Shown piece by piece: positions 1 to 5,278 of a stretch of DNA of 5,278 nt (position 1 is the first letter of the stretch; each line of letters begins with the position of its first letter). Under the pieces are notes generated by a model, which was not told the DNA's origin, did not search any database, and saw nothing but the letters and a program-made list of their open reading frames with translations. The DNA lies in contig JBPCVX010000211.1 in assembly GCA_051010095.1 (NCBI GenBank), positions 1 to 5,278 of the forward strand. Reading direction: 5' to 3'. The position numbers were made by a program, and so were the translations under genes. This DNA comes from CAJQND01 sp051010095. Its GTDB lineage: Bacteria > Pseudomonadota > Alphaproteobacteria > Rhizobiales > CAJQND01.

Positions 1-1
1 G

Positions 2-292
2 GTGAATGACGCATTTCTGTCAGCAGGCTGGTATCTTTATGCGGGCAATGCAGGCGGGCCCGGCGGGTTGCGCGCACGCGTTTCGCGGCACTTGCGCACA
101 GAAAAGAAACCACGCTGGCATGTGGATCAGCTCACAATAGCGGCAGAAACATCAGCACTTGTTTTCGCTGAGAAAAACGAATGCGGCCTGATCGCCGATT
201 TGCTGGCGAGCAGCCAGTTCACCACGCCCCTACCCGGCTTCGGCAGCTCCGATTGCCGGGCGTGCGAGAGCCATTTGTTGGCGATTAAATGA
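2..292 (+). CDS. DUF123 / GIY-YIG-like nuclease family protein, probably 5'-truncated by the window edge
   Basis: The 96 visible residues match the DUF123 family (PF01986), now often annotated as GIY-YIG nuclease-like and sometimes found fused to endonuclease III. Numbering from the GTG at base 2, I see a YIG-like strand WYLYAGNA (10-17), a basic PGGLRARVSRHL segment (20-31), WHVD (39-42), Glu60-Cys61, and the C-terminal signature PGFGSSDC (78-85) with Cys88 and His91. The order and spacing fit the family. Members usually have more residues before the YAG strand, so the GTG is probably internal and the true start lies left of the window; only one base precedes it, so this cannot be tested here. 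The gene ends in TGA and faces the alpha/beta hydrolase gene convergently. A role in DNA cleavage or repair is inferred from fold only; its substrate is unknown. Confidence 0.85.
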   Translation: MNDAFLSAGWYLYAGNAGGPGGLRARVSRHLRTEKKPRWHVDQLTIAAETSALVFAEKNECGLIADLLASSQFTTPLPGFGSSDCRACESHLLAIK

Positions 293-315
293 TAGATCGT
301 TTTATTGACCCAGCT

Positions 316-332
316 CGTAGAATAATTCTACG
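316..332. promoter_or_regulatory. Perfect inverted repeat, candidate operator or short hairpin
   Basis: CGTAGAAT-A-ATTCTACG is a perfect dyad with 8-bp arms around one central base, 23 bp after the stop of the DUF123 gene. As DNA it looks like a dimeric repressor site. As RNA it could fold into a 6-bp stem with an AUAAU loop, but no U-tract follows on either strand, so it is not a standard intrinsic terminator. The core TAGAA-N3-TTCTA resembles the iron-control element bound by Irr in Rhizobiales as I remember it, although the usual A/T flanks are C/G here. A possible -35 (TTGACC, 305-310) lies just upstream, but I see no convincing -10 at the right spacing. Regulator and target are unknown. 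Confidence 0.4.
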
Positions 333-424
333 GTTAAAGAAGTAGGTTCACATTCGTTTAAAGTGTTCGCGGGAAAGCATCCGGATCGAAATCTGGATCA
401 GTTTTCCAACCTTCCTCTCTGCAT

Positions 425-523
425 ATGATCTCTCGCAATAAAACACCCGACCAAAAACTAGCAATCGGTCTTGAAAATTCTCTTCGGCTGTTGAAACATT
501 ATGACGGTCGCGAAGACCAATAA
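425..523 (+). CDS. Possible 32-residue small protein (doubtful)
   Basis: An ATG-to-TAA frame in the convergent gap encodes a hydrophilic, mixed-charge peptide beginning MISRNKTPDQ and ending HYDGREDQ, with a possible short amphipathic helix in the middle (LAIGLENSLRLLKHY). I do not recognise it. In its favour, the frame fills most of the space before the convergent hydrolase gene, and its start is about 90 bp after the dyad at 316-332. Against it, there is no Shine-Dalgarno sequence before the ATG (the preceding bases are pyrimidine-rich), the length is well within chance, and the open frame continues upstream to base 362 without another good start. It could equally be non-coding spacer or a decayed gene end. 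Confidence 0.15.
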   Translation: MISRNKTPDQKLAIGLENSLRLLKHYDGREDQ

Positions 524-538
524 AGTTGCACCTTGCGT

Positions 539-1354
539 CTAACCTTTCTGCTCAATAAATTCACCCAGACGCGCCCACAACGCGGGTGCGTTGGCATACA
601 TGGGGAAGTGGCCAGAGTTTTCGATCTCAGCGAGCTGAACCCCGCGCGCAGACAGTGTCGACAGATAGGATAGCGTGCGGTTAGCATCGCCATAAACAAA
701 CATCTTGGTGCAGGGCAATCCGATGAACATTTCCATCAATGGTTCGGCATCTGAAATCTCCACCATCGATCGAAAAATGGGTGCGACCGCCTCTGCCCGC
801 ACTTTGTGGGTCAAAGAAGCCGCGAACAGCGGATGGGAAAAAACCGGATCGTGCCATGTGCGCTCGACAAACAGGCGCATAAATTCTTGGGGGTCGTCTG
901 TTGGATACTCAAGCACCTGACGACTGAGAAAACAGTCCTCAGGCGCCACGTTGCCCTCGATATTGAAAAAGCTAAGACATTTCTCCCCTGAGCCATGCGC
1001 AAGCTTGAGTGCAGTAAGCCCACCCATCGAGTGACCCACAAGATGAAATTCATCCACCCGGTAATGGGTCAGCATCTGCTTGGCCGTCTCCAACAAAAAC
1101 GGAATGGAGATCACAGAAAGATCATCGCACTGCGTCTCGCCGCAACCCGGCGCATCATAGGCAATCAATGGGCGACCATTGAAGCGGGTGTGAAACGCCG
1201 CATCCGCATAATCTTCTTTCGTGGAGCCAAATCCATGCAGAAAAACAATCGGCGCGCCTTCGCCCTTACGGTACATCGCTGCCACACGTAACGAAACGCC
1301 CTGAACGGTGAGTTCGACGAGTTCTTTCGTCAGACTTGGTGCATTCGTTGCCAT
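539..1354 (-). CDS. Alpha/beta hydrolase fold protein
   Basis: This 271-residue cytoplasmic protein has no signal peptide and the normal length for a single-domain alpha/beta hydrolase (Abhydrolase_1/6). Motifs in order: oxyanion-loop HGFGS (40-44), the DAPGCGET strand and turn (67-74), the nucleophile elbow GHSMGG with Ser109, and SGHFP with catalytic His249. Asp223 in VYGD is the likely acid; Glu133 in the NIEGN segment is an alternative. Residues about 135-200 form the variable cap region. The start codon lies only 5 bp after the stop of the acyl-CoA dehydrogenase gene, with no strong ribosome binding site, so translation is probably coupled to that gene. That context favours an acyl thioester or ester as substrate, but this is inference; dehalogenase, C-C hydrolase and lipase-like activities cannot be excluded by motif alone. 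Confidence 0.9.
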   Translation of the reverse strand: MATNAPSLTKELVELTVQGVSLRVAAMYRKGEGAPIVFLHGFGSTKEDYADAAFHTRFNGRPLIAYDAPGCGETQCDDLSVISIPFLLETAKQMLTHYRVDEFHLVGHSMGGLTALKLAHGSGEKCLSFFNIEGNVAPEDCFLSRQVLEYPTDDPQEFMRLFVERTWHDPVFSHPLFAASLTHKVRAEAVAPIFRSMVEISDAEPLMEMFIGLPCTKMFVYGDANRTLSYLSTLSARGVQLAEIENSGHFPMYANAPALWARLGEFIEQKG

Positions 1355-1359
1355 GGCGC

Positions 1360-2538
1360 CTAAAGCCGCTTGGCCACTTCTTCCAGCATCACTTCCGTGG
1401 CGCCGCCGCCAATGGCCTGAACGCGGGCATCATTGGCCATGCGGTTGATCGGCGTTTCGCGCATGTAGCCGGTGCCGCCGTGAAACTGCACACAGTCATA
1501 CATCACCTCGTTCACCAGCTCGCCGCAAAGGGCCTTGAGCATGGAAACCTCTTTCACACAATCAATGCCTTGGGTATCCAGCCAGGCGGTGTGATAGACC
1601 AGCGCGCGCGCCGCCTCCACTTTGGCAGCCAGCATGGAGAGGCGCTGGCGGATTGCCTCGCGCTGGAAAAGCGGCCCGCCAAAGGCTTGTCTTGTTTTCA
1701 CATAGTCAAGGGTCAGATCAATCGCTGCCTGCGCCTCGCCCATGGCTTGGGCGGCCAGCACAATGCGCTCGTTCTGAAAGTTGCGCATGATGGCGTAGAA
1801 CCCGCCACCGGCCTCGCCAAGAATATTTTCGTGCGGCACAAAGCAATCTTCGAACACGAGCTCAGCTGTGTCGGATGAGCGCCAGCCTTGTTTGTCGAGT
1901 TCGCGGGCAACGGAAAGGCCTTCTGCGCCTTTCTCCACCAGAAACATGGTGACGGCGCGCGAAGGTTTGTCTGCGCCTTCTGTCTTGGCGGCAACGCAAT
2001 AAAGATCAGCCAGCACCCCATTGGTGATAAACATTTTAGAGCCATTGAGCAGATAACCGCCCTGGGTTTCGGTTGCCTTGCTACGCATGGATTTAACGTC
2101 TGATCCTGCACCTGGCTCCGTCACTGCAACGGCAACGATTGTGTCGCCTGAAATAATGCCGGGCATATATTTCTCGCGCTGGGTTTCGTTGCTCGCGTTA
2201 AACACGTGCACAGAGGCCATATCCGTGTGCACCAGGACGGTGATGGCAAAACCGCCAAAGGTTGACTTTCCAAGCTCTTCGGCAAACACGGCGGTAGCGA
2301 TGGTGTCCATTTCAGAACCGCCATATTGGGCCGGGTACCGAATGCCGAAAAAGCCAAGCGCGCCCATCTTTCTCAGCACATCACGGGGAACATGGCCCTT
2401 TTCTTCCCATGCCTCGCCATGGGGTTTCACCTCTTCGGCGACAAAACGCGCCACCTGATCGCGCAGCATTTCATGCTCTTCGCGCAGGCACGCCATGGGG
2501 TGCGTTGCATTGGAGAAGTCATCAACAGCGGCAGACAT
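1360..2538 (-). CDS. Acyl-CoA dehydrogenase (FAD-dependent)
   Basis: This 392-residue protein is full length for the family. It oxidises an acyl-CoA to the trans-2-enoyl-CoA and passes electrons to electron-transfer flavoprotein. The three ACAD domains appear in order: N-terminal helical (about 15-130), middle beta domain with the FAD/substrate signature VTEPGAGSD (139-147) and FITNG (170-174), and C-terminal helical domain with RQAFG (283-287), FHGGTGYM (352-359) and IGGGATEVM (376-384). The MCAD-type catalytic Glu (in a YEGT motif) is replaced by Gly in IGGGATEVM. Instead Glu257 in NFQNERIVLAA aligns with the helix-G base of isovaleryl-CoA and long-chain dehydrogenases. This suggests a branched or longer-chain substrate, though chain length cannot be read from sequence. 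The AGAGGT ribosome binding site 5 nt before the ATG supports the start. It is the first gene of a two-gene unit with the alpha/beta hydrolase. Confidence 0.96.
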   Translation of the reverse strand: MSAAVDDFSNATHPMACLREEHEMLRDQVARFVAEEVKPHGEAWEEKGHVPRDVLRKMGALGFFGIRYPAQYGGSEMDTIATAVFAEELGKSTFGGFAITVLVHTDMASVHVFNASNETQREKYMPGIISGDTIVAVAVTEPGAGSDVKSMRSKATETQGGYLLNGSKMFITNGVLADLYCVAAKTEGADKPSRAVTMFLVEKGAEGLSVARELDKQGWRSSDTAELVFEDCFVPHENILGEAGGGFYAIMRNFQNERIVLAAQAMGEAQAAIDLTLDYVKTRQAFGGPLFQREAIRQRLSMLAAKVEAARALVYHTAWLDTQGIDCVKEVSMLKALCGELVNEVMYDCVQFHGGTGYMRETPINRMANDARVQAIGGGATEVMLEEVAKRL

Positions 2539-2542
2539 ATGA

Positions 2543-2548
2543 ACCTCT
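2543..2548 (-). promoter_or_regulatory. Ribosome binding site of the acyl-CoA dehydrogenase gene
   Basis: AGAGGT on the minus strand sits 4-5 nt before the ATG at 2538. It supports this Met over the later in-frame Met15. Confidence 0.6.
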
Positions 2549-2576
2549 AAACTGGGAACCGGTTAATACCAGCCCC

Positions 2577-2604
2577 ATTGTCAGAACATCTCAGCGCGCG
2601 TCAA
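2577..2604 (-). promoter_or_regulatory. Candidate sigma-70-type promoter for the acyl-CoA dehydrogenase/hydrolase pair
   Basis: On the minus strand, TTGACG (2599-2604) and GACAAT (2577-2582) are separated by 16 bp. They match 5 of 6 and 4 of 6 consensus positions. They fall in the 85-bp gap upstream of the dehydrogenase start, leaving a leader of roughly 30 nt. An 8-bp palindrome AACCGGTT (2557-2564) lies in that leader and could be an operator, but 8-mers of this kind are common. The assignment rests on motif and position only. Confidence 0.35.
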
Positions 2605-2623
2605 TCGTTGATTAGCTCAGCCC

Positions 2624-2920
2624 TTAGTCAATGGCCTTAAACAGCACCGTTCCGCGCTGGGAAATGTAGCGTGGCTCGCCGGTTTTCGGATGAAAATAGG
2701 CCTCAACGCGCTTGCCTTCAGGGTTGGTGCCATAGACTTCCCAGCAGCCGCCATCTTCCTTCATAAAGCGCACTTCCCAGCCTTCACCTTTAAGCTTTTC
2801 GGCAAGCTGATCGCTGGTCATCCATTCAGATTTGTCGACCTGTTTACAGGAGTAAACGCCGGTGGCCTGGGCCGCATTTAGGGAGAAGGCAAGCAAGCCT
2901 AATAATACAAGATATCTCAT
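2624..2920 (-). CDS. Small exported PepSY-domain-type protein (PepSY_2-like)
   Basis: This 98-residue protein has an N-terminal signal peptide: a hydrophobic stretch MRYLVLLGLLAFSLNAAQA with probable cleavage after Ala19. The mature part is about 79 residues. It contains the pattern SEWMTSDQLAEKLKGEGW (31-48), then RFMKEDGGCWEVYGT (51-65) and KRVEAYFHPKTGE (70-82), which I recognise as the small periplasmic PepSY_2 type (PF13670). Cys25 and Cys59 are the only mature cysteines and could form a disulfide. The ATG overlaps the TGA of the MsrQ-like gene by 4 bp (ATGA), and AAAGGA lies about 10 nt upstream inside that gene, so the two are co-translated. PepSY domains are often found with membrane electron-transfer or peptidase proteins; a role in binding or regulating the MsrQ-like partner is inference. 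Confidence 0.85.
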   Translation of the reverse strand: MRYLVLLGLLAFSLNAAQATGVYSCKQVDKSEWMTSDQLAEKLKGEGWEVRFMKEDGGCWEVYGTNPEGKRVEAYFHPKTGEPRYISQRGTVLFKAID

Positions 2921-3555
2921 TGTGCTGGGGTCCTTTGGTGAGTTGGTGAAAAATAAACGCGCCAGATGCGATAGGCCTCAAGCGCTGCCAGGGGCACGAA
3001 ATGCACCAGCGCCGGGCCCCAATTGTTATGAACCAGAATCCAGTGCACCAGGGTTGCAACCGCTGCCGGGTAAACCCAACGCTGCAGGCTTTTCCAGGCT
3101 TTGCCCAGGCGCTTTACCGCCGCATTGTTTGAGGTGAGCACAAGCGGAATAAAAATCGCAAAGGCAAGCCAGCCCGTCCAAATGCTGGCGATCCAGAATT
3201 CATCCACAATGGCATAGAGGAACTGCATATCGAGGATGTAGAAAATGGTGTGCGCCAGCGCATACATGAATGCAGCAACGCCGAAATAACGGCGGTTCTT
3301 CATCAGCCAGCGCACAAAACGCGATTGCGGAAACAACATTCGCAAGGGCGTGCACATCATGGCGACAATCATAAAACGGGCAGAAAATTCGCCGGTTGGA
3401 TGGAGCATCTGCTCCATGATCAATTTGTCATAAGGTTCCATCAGCCCGCTGATGAGAAAGCGTGTCATGCCCACCGCTGGCCAGGCCAGCAGTGCCCATA
3501 CAAAATAACGCGAATTCAATACTCTAAAAATCATCGTACGTATGCTTCCCCGCAC
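2917..3555 (-). CDS. MsrQ/YedZ-like ferric-reductase-type haem membrane protein
   Basis: This 212-residue protein has six probable membrane helices at about 17-38, 58-75, 89-110, 118-140, 158-176 and 182-201. The sequence resembles the ferric reductase-like transmembrane domain (PF01794) and MsrQ, the b-haem subunit that feeds electrons to periplasmic MsrP. Family-like landmarks are TGEFSARFMI...CTPLR (54-72), RRYFGVAAFMYALAH with His102, and LQRWVYPAAVATLVH with His171. His102 and His171 are the likely haem ligands; His176 and His185 are additional candidates. No msrP-like molybdopterin gene is visible. Instead the stop codon overlaps the start of a PepSY protein. The GTG start at 3555 has an AAGG ribosome site 8 nt upstream. 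An in-frame ATG at 3534 (residue 8) preceded by GGGGAAG is a credible alternative. I do not use the name msrQ because the partner is missing. Confidence 0.85.
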   Translation of the reverse strand: MRGSIRTMIFRVLNSRYFVWALLAWPAVGMTRFLISGLMEPYDKLIMEQMLHPTGEFSARFMIVAMMCTPLRMLFPQSRFVRWLMKNRRYFGVAAFMYALAHTIFYILDMQFLYAIVDEFWIASIWTGWLAFAIFIPLVLTSNNAAVKRLGKAWKSLQRWVYPAAVATLVHWILVHNNWGPALVHFVPLAALEAYRIWRVYFSPTHQRTPAQ

Positions 3556-3563
3556 TTATATTA

Positions 3564-3567
3564 CCTT
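3564..3567 (-). promoter_or_regulatory. Ribosome binding site for the GTG start of the MsrQ-like gene
   Basis: AAGG within TAAGGT on the minus strand is 8 nt before the GTG at 3555. A competing site, GGGGAAG (3545-3551), lies 10 nt before the in-frame ATG at 3534. The sequence alone does not settle which start is used; seven residues are at stake. Confidence 0.4.
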
Positions 3568-3610
3568 ACTGACGTGGTGGTGCGAGAAAACCCGTCGCTG
3601 AATTGTGAAA

Positions 3611-4672
3611 TTATTTTTTCAAGGCGGGTATCACAAATTCCGTGACCACTTTATTGGGCAATTTCCAGGCATTCTGTACGTGATAATTTCCTGCAAAAAG
3701 TACGATTACGGTTTTGCTCTCAGGTGCGATTGTCAGCCGCTGACCACCAAGGCCAAAACCTGCTGCCCAATTGGGAGGCGTGCCTTCAGGTGAAAGCCAC
3801 CAGAAGTAACCATATCTCAGTTCATACTTGGTTTTAGCGTGTGGCTGAAGTGATGCCCTGATCCACTCTTCCGAGACGACACGCGTGCCTTCATACGCCC
3901 CGCCCTGCAGCACCATCTGGCCGATCTTTGCCAAACCCCACGCTTTCAACCGTAAGCCCGATGCGGTGTAAGGCTTGCCATTAAACCCGTTCACCCAGTC
4001 AAACTCTGAAATCCTTAAGGGCGCGAAGAGTTTCTCTTGCGCAAAAGCGTCGATAGATTTGCCCGTTCCGCGTTCAACAATGCGCGCAATAATCGCCGTG
4101 GCGCCGCCATTATAAACCCAGCGCATTCCCGGGCTTTCCATCATGGGCCGGTCAAGCACATAGCGATAGCGATCCTTCGCATGCTCCATGGCAATTTCGC
4201 TGTTTTTCGGATTTGAATACGGAATGTCCTCGTTCCATTCCGTGCCCAGCCGCATCGACAGCGCATGCTCAATGGTCATGGCATCGCGCTTTTTATCACC
4301 TTTTAAATCTGCATATTCTGGAAATTGTGCCAGCAAGCTTTGATCAAGTGCGGGCACCTTTCCCGCATCCAGCGCAATGCCATAGAGCAGGCCGATGATG
4401 CTTTTGGTGACCGAACGCAAATCGTGGAACTCATCGGAGCCGTGCTGGCGCACCCCAAGACCGCTGCCCCAGCGTTCATCGCGTCCCTTGAAATAGGTTT
4501 CTGCAAGCGTTTTGCCATTCTGGATAACCAATAGGCTGTGAAGGCCCTCCAATTCGCCTGCCGCAAAGGCCTGTTTCAGCTTTGTTTCCAGGATCTTGTC
4601 ATTGGCACCTGCAAGAGATGTGCTCAACACCAATGCAAACGCAAAACAGATAACATTGCGAAAAAGTCTCAT
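3611..4672 (-). CDS. Exported class-C beta-lactamase-fold serine hydrolase
   Basis: This 353-residue protein belongs to the beta-lactamase/esterase/DD-peptidase-like family (PF00144). The N-terminus is a signal peptide (MRLFRNVICFAFALVLSTSLAGA, probable cleavage after Ala23), so it acts in the periplasm or beyond. The active-site SxxK is SVTK, with nucleophile Ser87 and general base Lys90. The second motif is Tyr187 in WVYNGGAT, giving Y-N-G where class C enzymes have Y-x-N. The third, HxG/KTG-like element is in GFGLGGQRL (305-313). The variant second and third motifs point to an esterase, amidase or peptidase of the 6-aminohexanoate-dimer-hydrolase-like branch rather than a true AmpC beta-lactamase; resistance should not be assumed. 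AGGA lies 8 nt before the ATG. The gene starts 61 bp after the phosphotransferase stop and has its own candidate promoter. Its substrate is unknown. Confidence 0.92.
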   Translation of the reverse strand: MRLFRNVICFAFALVLSTSLAGANDKILETKLKQAFAAGELEGLHSLLVIQNGKTLAETYFKGRDERWGSGLGVRQHGSDEFHDLRSVTKSIIGLLYGIALDAGKVPALDQSLLAQFPEYADLKGDKKRDAMTIEHALSMRLGTEWNEDIPYSNPKNSEIAMEHAKDRYRYVLDRPMMESPGMRWVYNGGATAIIARIVERGTGKSIDAFAQEKLFAPLRISEFDWVNGFNGKPYTASGLRLKAWGLAKIGQMVLQGGAYEGTRVVSEEWIRASLQPHAKTKYELRYGYFWWLSPEGTPPNWAAGFGLGGQRLTIAPESKTVIVLFAGNYHVQNAWKLPNKVVTEFVIPALKK

Positions 4673-4689
4673 TCAAAAATTCCTGCGCA

Positions 4690-4705
4690 CGTAAAATATC
4701 TTACG
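4690..4705. promoter_or_regulatory. Imperfect inverted repeat over the likely transcription start of the serine hydrolase gene
   Basis: CGTAAAATATCTTACG is a 16-bp dyad with 7 of 8 arm positions paired (outer arms CGTAA/TTACG). It lies just downstream of the candidate extended -10 at 4707-4715 and ends 6 bp before the AGGA ribosome site. A repressor bound here would block transcription initiation. As RNA it would be a weak 5-bp hairpin next to the ribosome site, without a U-tract. It shares CGTA...TACG ends with the dyad at 316-332. Confidence 0.35.
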
Positions 4706-4706
4706 C

Positions 4707-4715
4707 TTTATAGCA
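4707..4715 (-). promoter_or_regulatory. Candidate extended -10 promoter of the serine hydrolase gene
   Basis: TGCTATAAA on the minus strand fits the extended -10 pattern TGnTATAAT with one mismatch. No good -35 is visible at 16-18 bp spacing, which extended -10 promoters can tolerate. The predicted start, near base 4700, leaves a leader of about 28 nt to the ATG at 4672. Confidence 0.35.
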
Positions 4716-4733
4716 TGAGCAATGCGACCATGC

Positions 4734-5278
4734 CTAACGGCTGACCGCCTTCAAATGATCGGCGAAGCTATCGTCATTCATCAGCGCTTTGCAGCGCGCA
4801 AAGCGGCCCGTTGAATAGGCCCAGAAATCTTCTGCTGGATTATCATTGGCGTGCTGGATGAGCCCCCAAAGGGTCCACAACAGATCACACATGGCCTTAT
4901 AGATGATCATGCGCCCCATCTCTGCATCACCCGGCCCGCCGAGGTAATAGGCGTTCATCATTTCGTCGTCTTGTGCCGCATTAAAGCCCGCCTCAACTGA
5001 AATATCGCCCAAATCCCACAAGGGATCGTTCATGCCGGAATATTCCCAATCAACAATCCACATGCGCTCGCCTGTATCGAGAAAGTTTTCGCTTAAGGGA
5101 TCGCAATGGCATGGCGCAAGTGCTGCCGGGTTGGCGTTAAGTGCTGTACGCACCGCTTCGGCTTCCTTCAACACATCATGATAGCCTTCTGGAAAATCGA
5201 CAGTTTTACCCGCCAGCACGCCAAGATATTCATCAATCATGGCAAACAGTTCGAAACGGAACTCAAACGTCTCTCCAC
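4734..5278 (-). CDS. Aminoglycoside-phosphotransferase/choline-kinase-family protein, N-terminus outside the window
   Basis: The frame is open to the right window edge: twelve in-frame codons (GETFEFRFELFA) precede the Met at 5240, so that Met is internal. Numbering from that Met, the kinase catalytic loop is CHCDPLSENF with His45, Asp47 (base) and Asn52. The metal-binding segment IVDWEYSGMNDPLWDLGD follows, with Asp64 and Asp77. The C-terminal helical part IYKAMCDLLWTLWGLIQHANDN (113-134) completes the lobe. This places it in PF01636 (APH), closest in style to the choline/ethanolamine kinase or LicA-like branch, which transfers phosphate from ATP to a small alcohol or amine. The part visible is the C-terminal lobe; family members are about 300 residues, so roughly 40% (the ATP-binding N-lobe) is missing. 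Choline kinase is the best guess; antibiotic phosphorylation is unlikely but cannot be excluded from this fragment. Confidence 0.9.
   Translation of the reverse strand, partial: GETFEFRFELFAMIDEYLGVLAGKTVDFPEGYHDVLKEAEAVRTALNANPAALAPCHCDPLSENFLDTGERMWIVDWEYSGMNDPLWDLGDISVEAGFNAAQDDEMMNAYYLGGPGDAEMGRMIIYKAMCDLLWTLWGLIQHANDNPAEDFWAYSTGRFARCKALMNDDSFADHLKAVSR

Noticed and set aside
453..480. Possible terminator for the leftward hydrolase operon: GACC/GGTC or CCGA/TCGG arms followed by GTGTTTTATT on the minus strand
   Set aside because: The stem is only 4 bp with a loop of about 14 nt, and the T-run is interrupted. This is too weak to call.
506..518. GGTC-GCGAA-GACC mini-hairpin near the hydrolase stop
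   Set aside because: A 4-bp stem with no following U-tract; expected by chance.
1336..1878. 180-codon plus-strand open frame
   Set aside because: It lies antisense to the acyl-CoA dehydrogenase, which has complete family motifs. The product is His/Gly-rich with no recognisable domain, as expected of a GC-rich shadow frame.
2078..2458. 126-codon plus-strand open frame
   Set aside because: Antisense to the N-terminal half of the acyl-CoA dehydrogenase. No family resemblance.
2557..2564. Palindrome AACCGGTT in the acyl-CoA dehydrogenase leader
   Set aside because: Only 8 bp with no clear extension of the symmetry. It is mentioned in the promoter entry but not called as an operator.
3556..3610. 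Terminator or promoter between the serine hydrolase and MsrQ-like genes
   Set aside because: No stable stem with a U-tract and no well-spaced -35/-10 pair. The MsrQ-like gene may be read from the hydrolase promoter or from one inside that gene.
3250..3645. 131-codon plus-strand open frame
   Set aside because: Antisense to the MsrQ-like gene and the end of the serine hydrolase gene. The translation has no domain-like pattern.
5238..5240. ATG as start of the phosphotransferase
   Set aside because: Twelve in-frame, protein-like codons continue upstream to the window edge. The family also needs an N-lobe that is absent after this Met.

Overview
This window looks like chromosomal DNA from an alphaproteobacterium. 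I infer this from the style of the proteins (a DUF123/GIY-YIG-like protein, an MsrQ-like membrane protein next to a PepSY protein, and an LicA/choline-kinase-like phosphotransferase), the moderately GC-rich codon use, and the tight gene packing. A genus cannot be assigned from the sequence alone. I see no phage, IS, CRISPR, tRNA or rRNA sequence. This is ordinary metabolic and envelope gene content, not an obvious island.

Layout. At the left edge, the end of a DUF123/GIY-YIG-like gene runs rightward (2-292). Every other confident gene runs leftward. Reading leftward from the right edge they are: a phosphotransferase lacking its N-terminus (4734-5278), an exported class-C beta-lactamase-fold serine hydrolase (3611-4672), an MsrQ-like haem membrane protein (2917-3555) overlapping a small exported PepSY-type protein by 4 bp (2624-2920), and an acyl-CoA dehydrogenase (1360-2538) followed after 5 bp by an alpha/beta hydrolase (539-1354). 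The only sizeable non-coding gap is 293-538, between convergent genes. It holds a perfect 8-bp-arm dyad and an unconvincing 32-codon ORF.

Function. Two gene pairs are clear: acyl-CoA dehydrogenase with alpha/beta hydrolase (cytoplasmic acyl-CoA or ester catabolism), and MsrQ-like protein with PepSY protein (inner membrane and periplasm, probably electron transfer). The serine hydrolase has its own candidate extended -10 promoter, with a dyad over the expected transcription start. I see no evidence that the three leftward blocks form one pathway.

Novelty. No previously undescribed system stands out. The items most worth a second look are the MsrQ-like/PepSY pair without a visible MsrP partner, and the two intergenic dyads that share CGTA...TACG ends.
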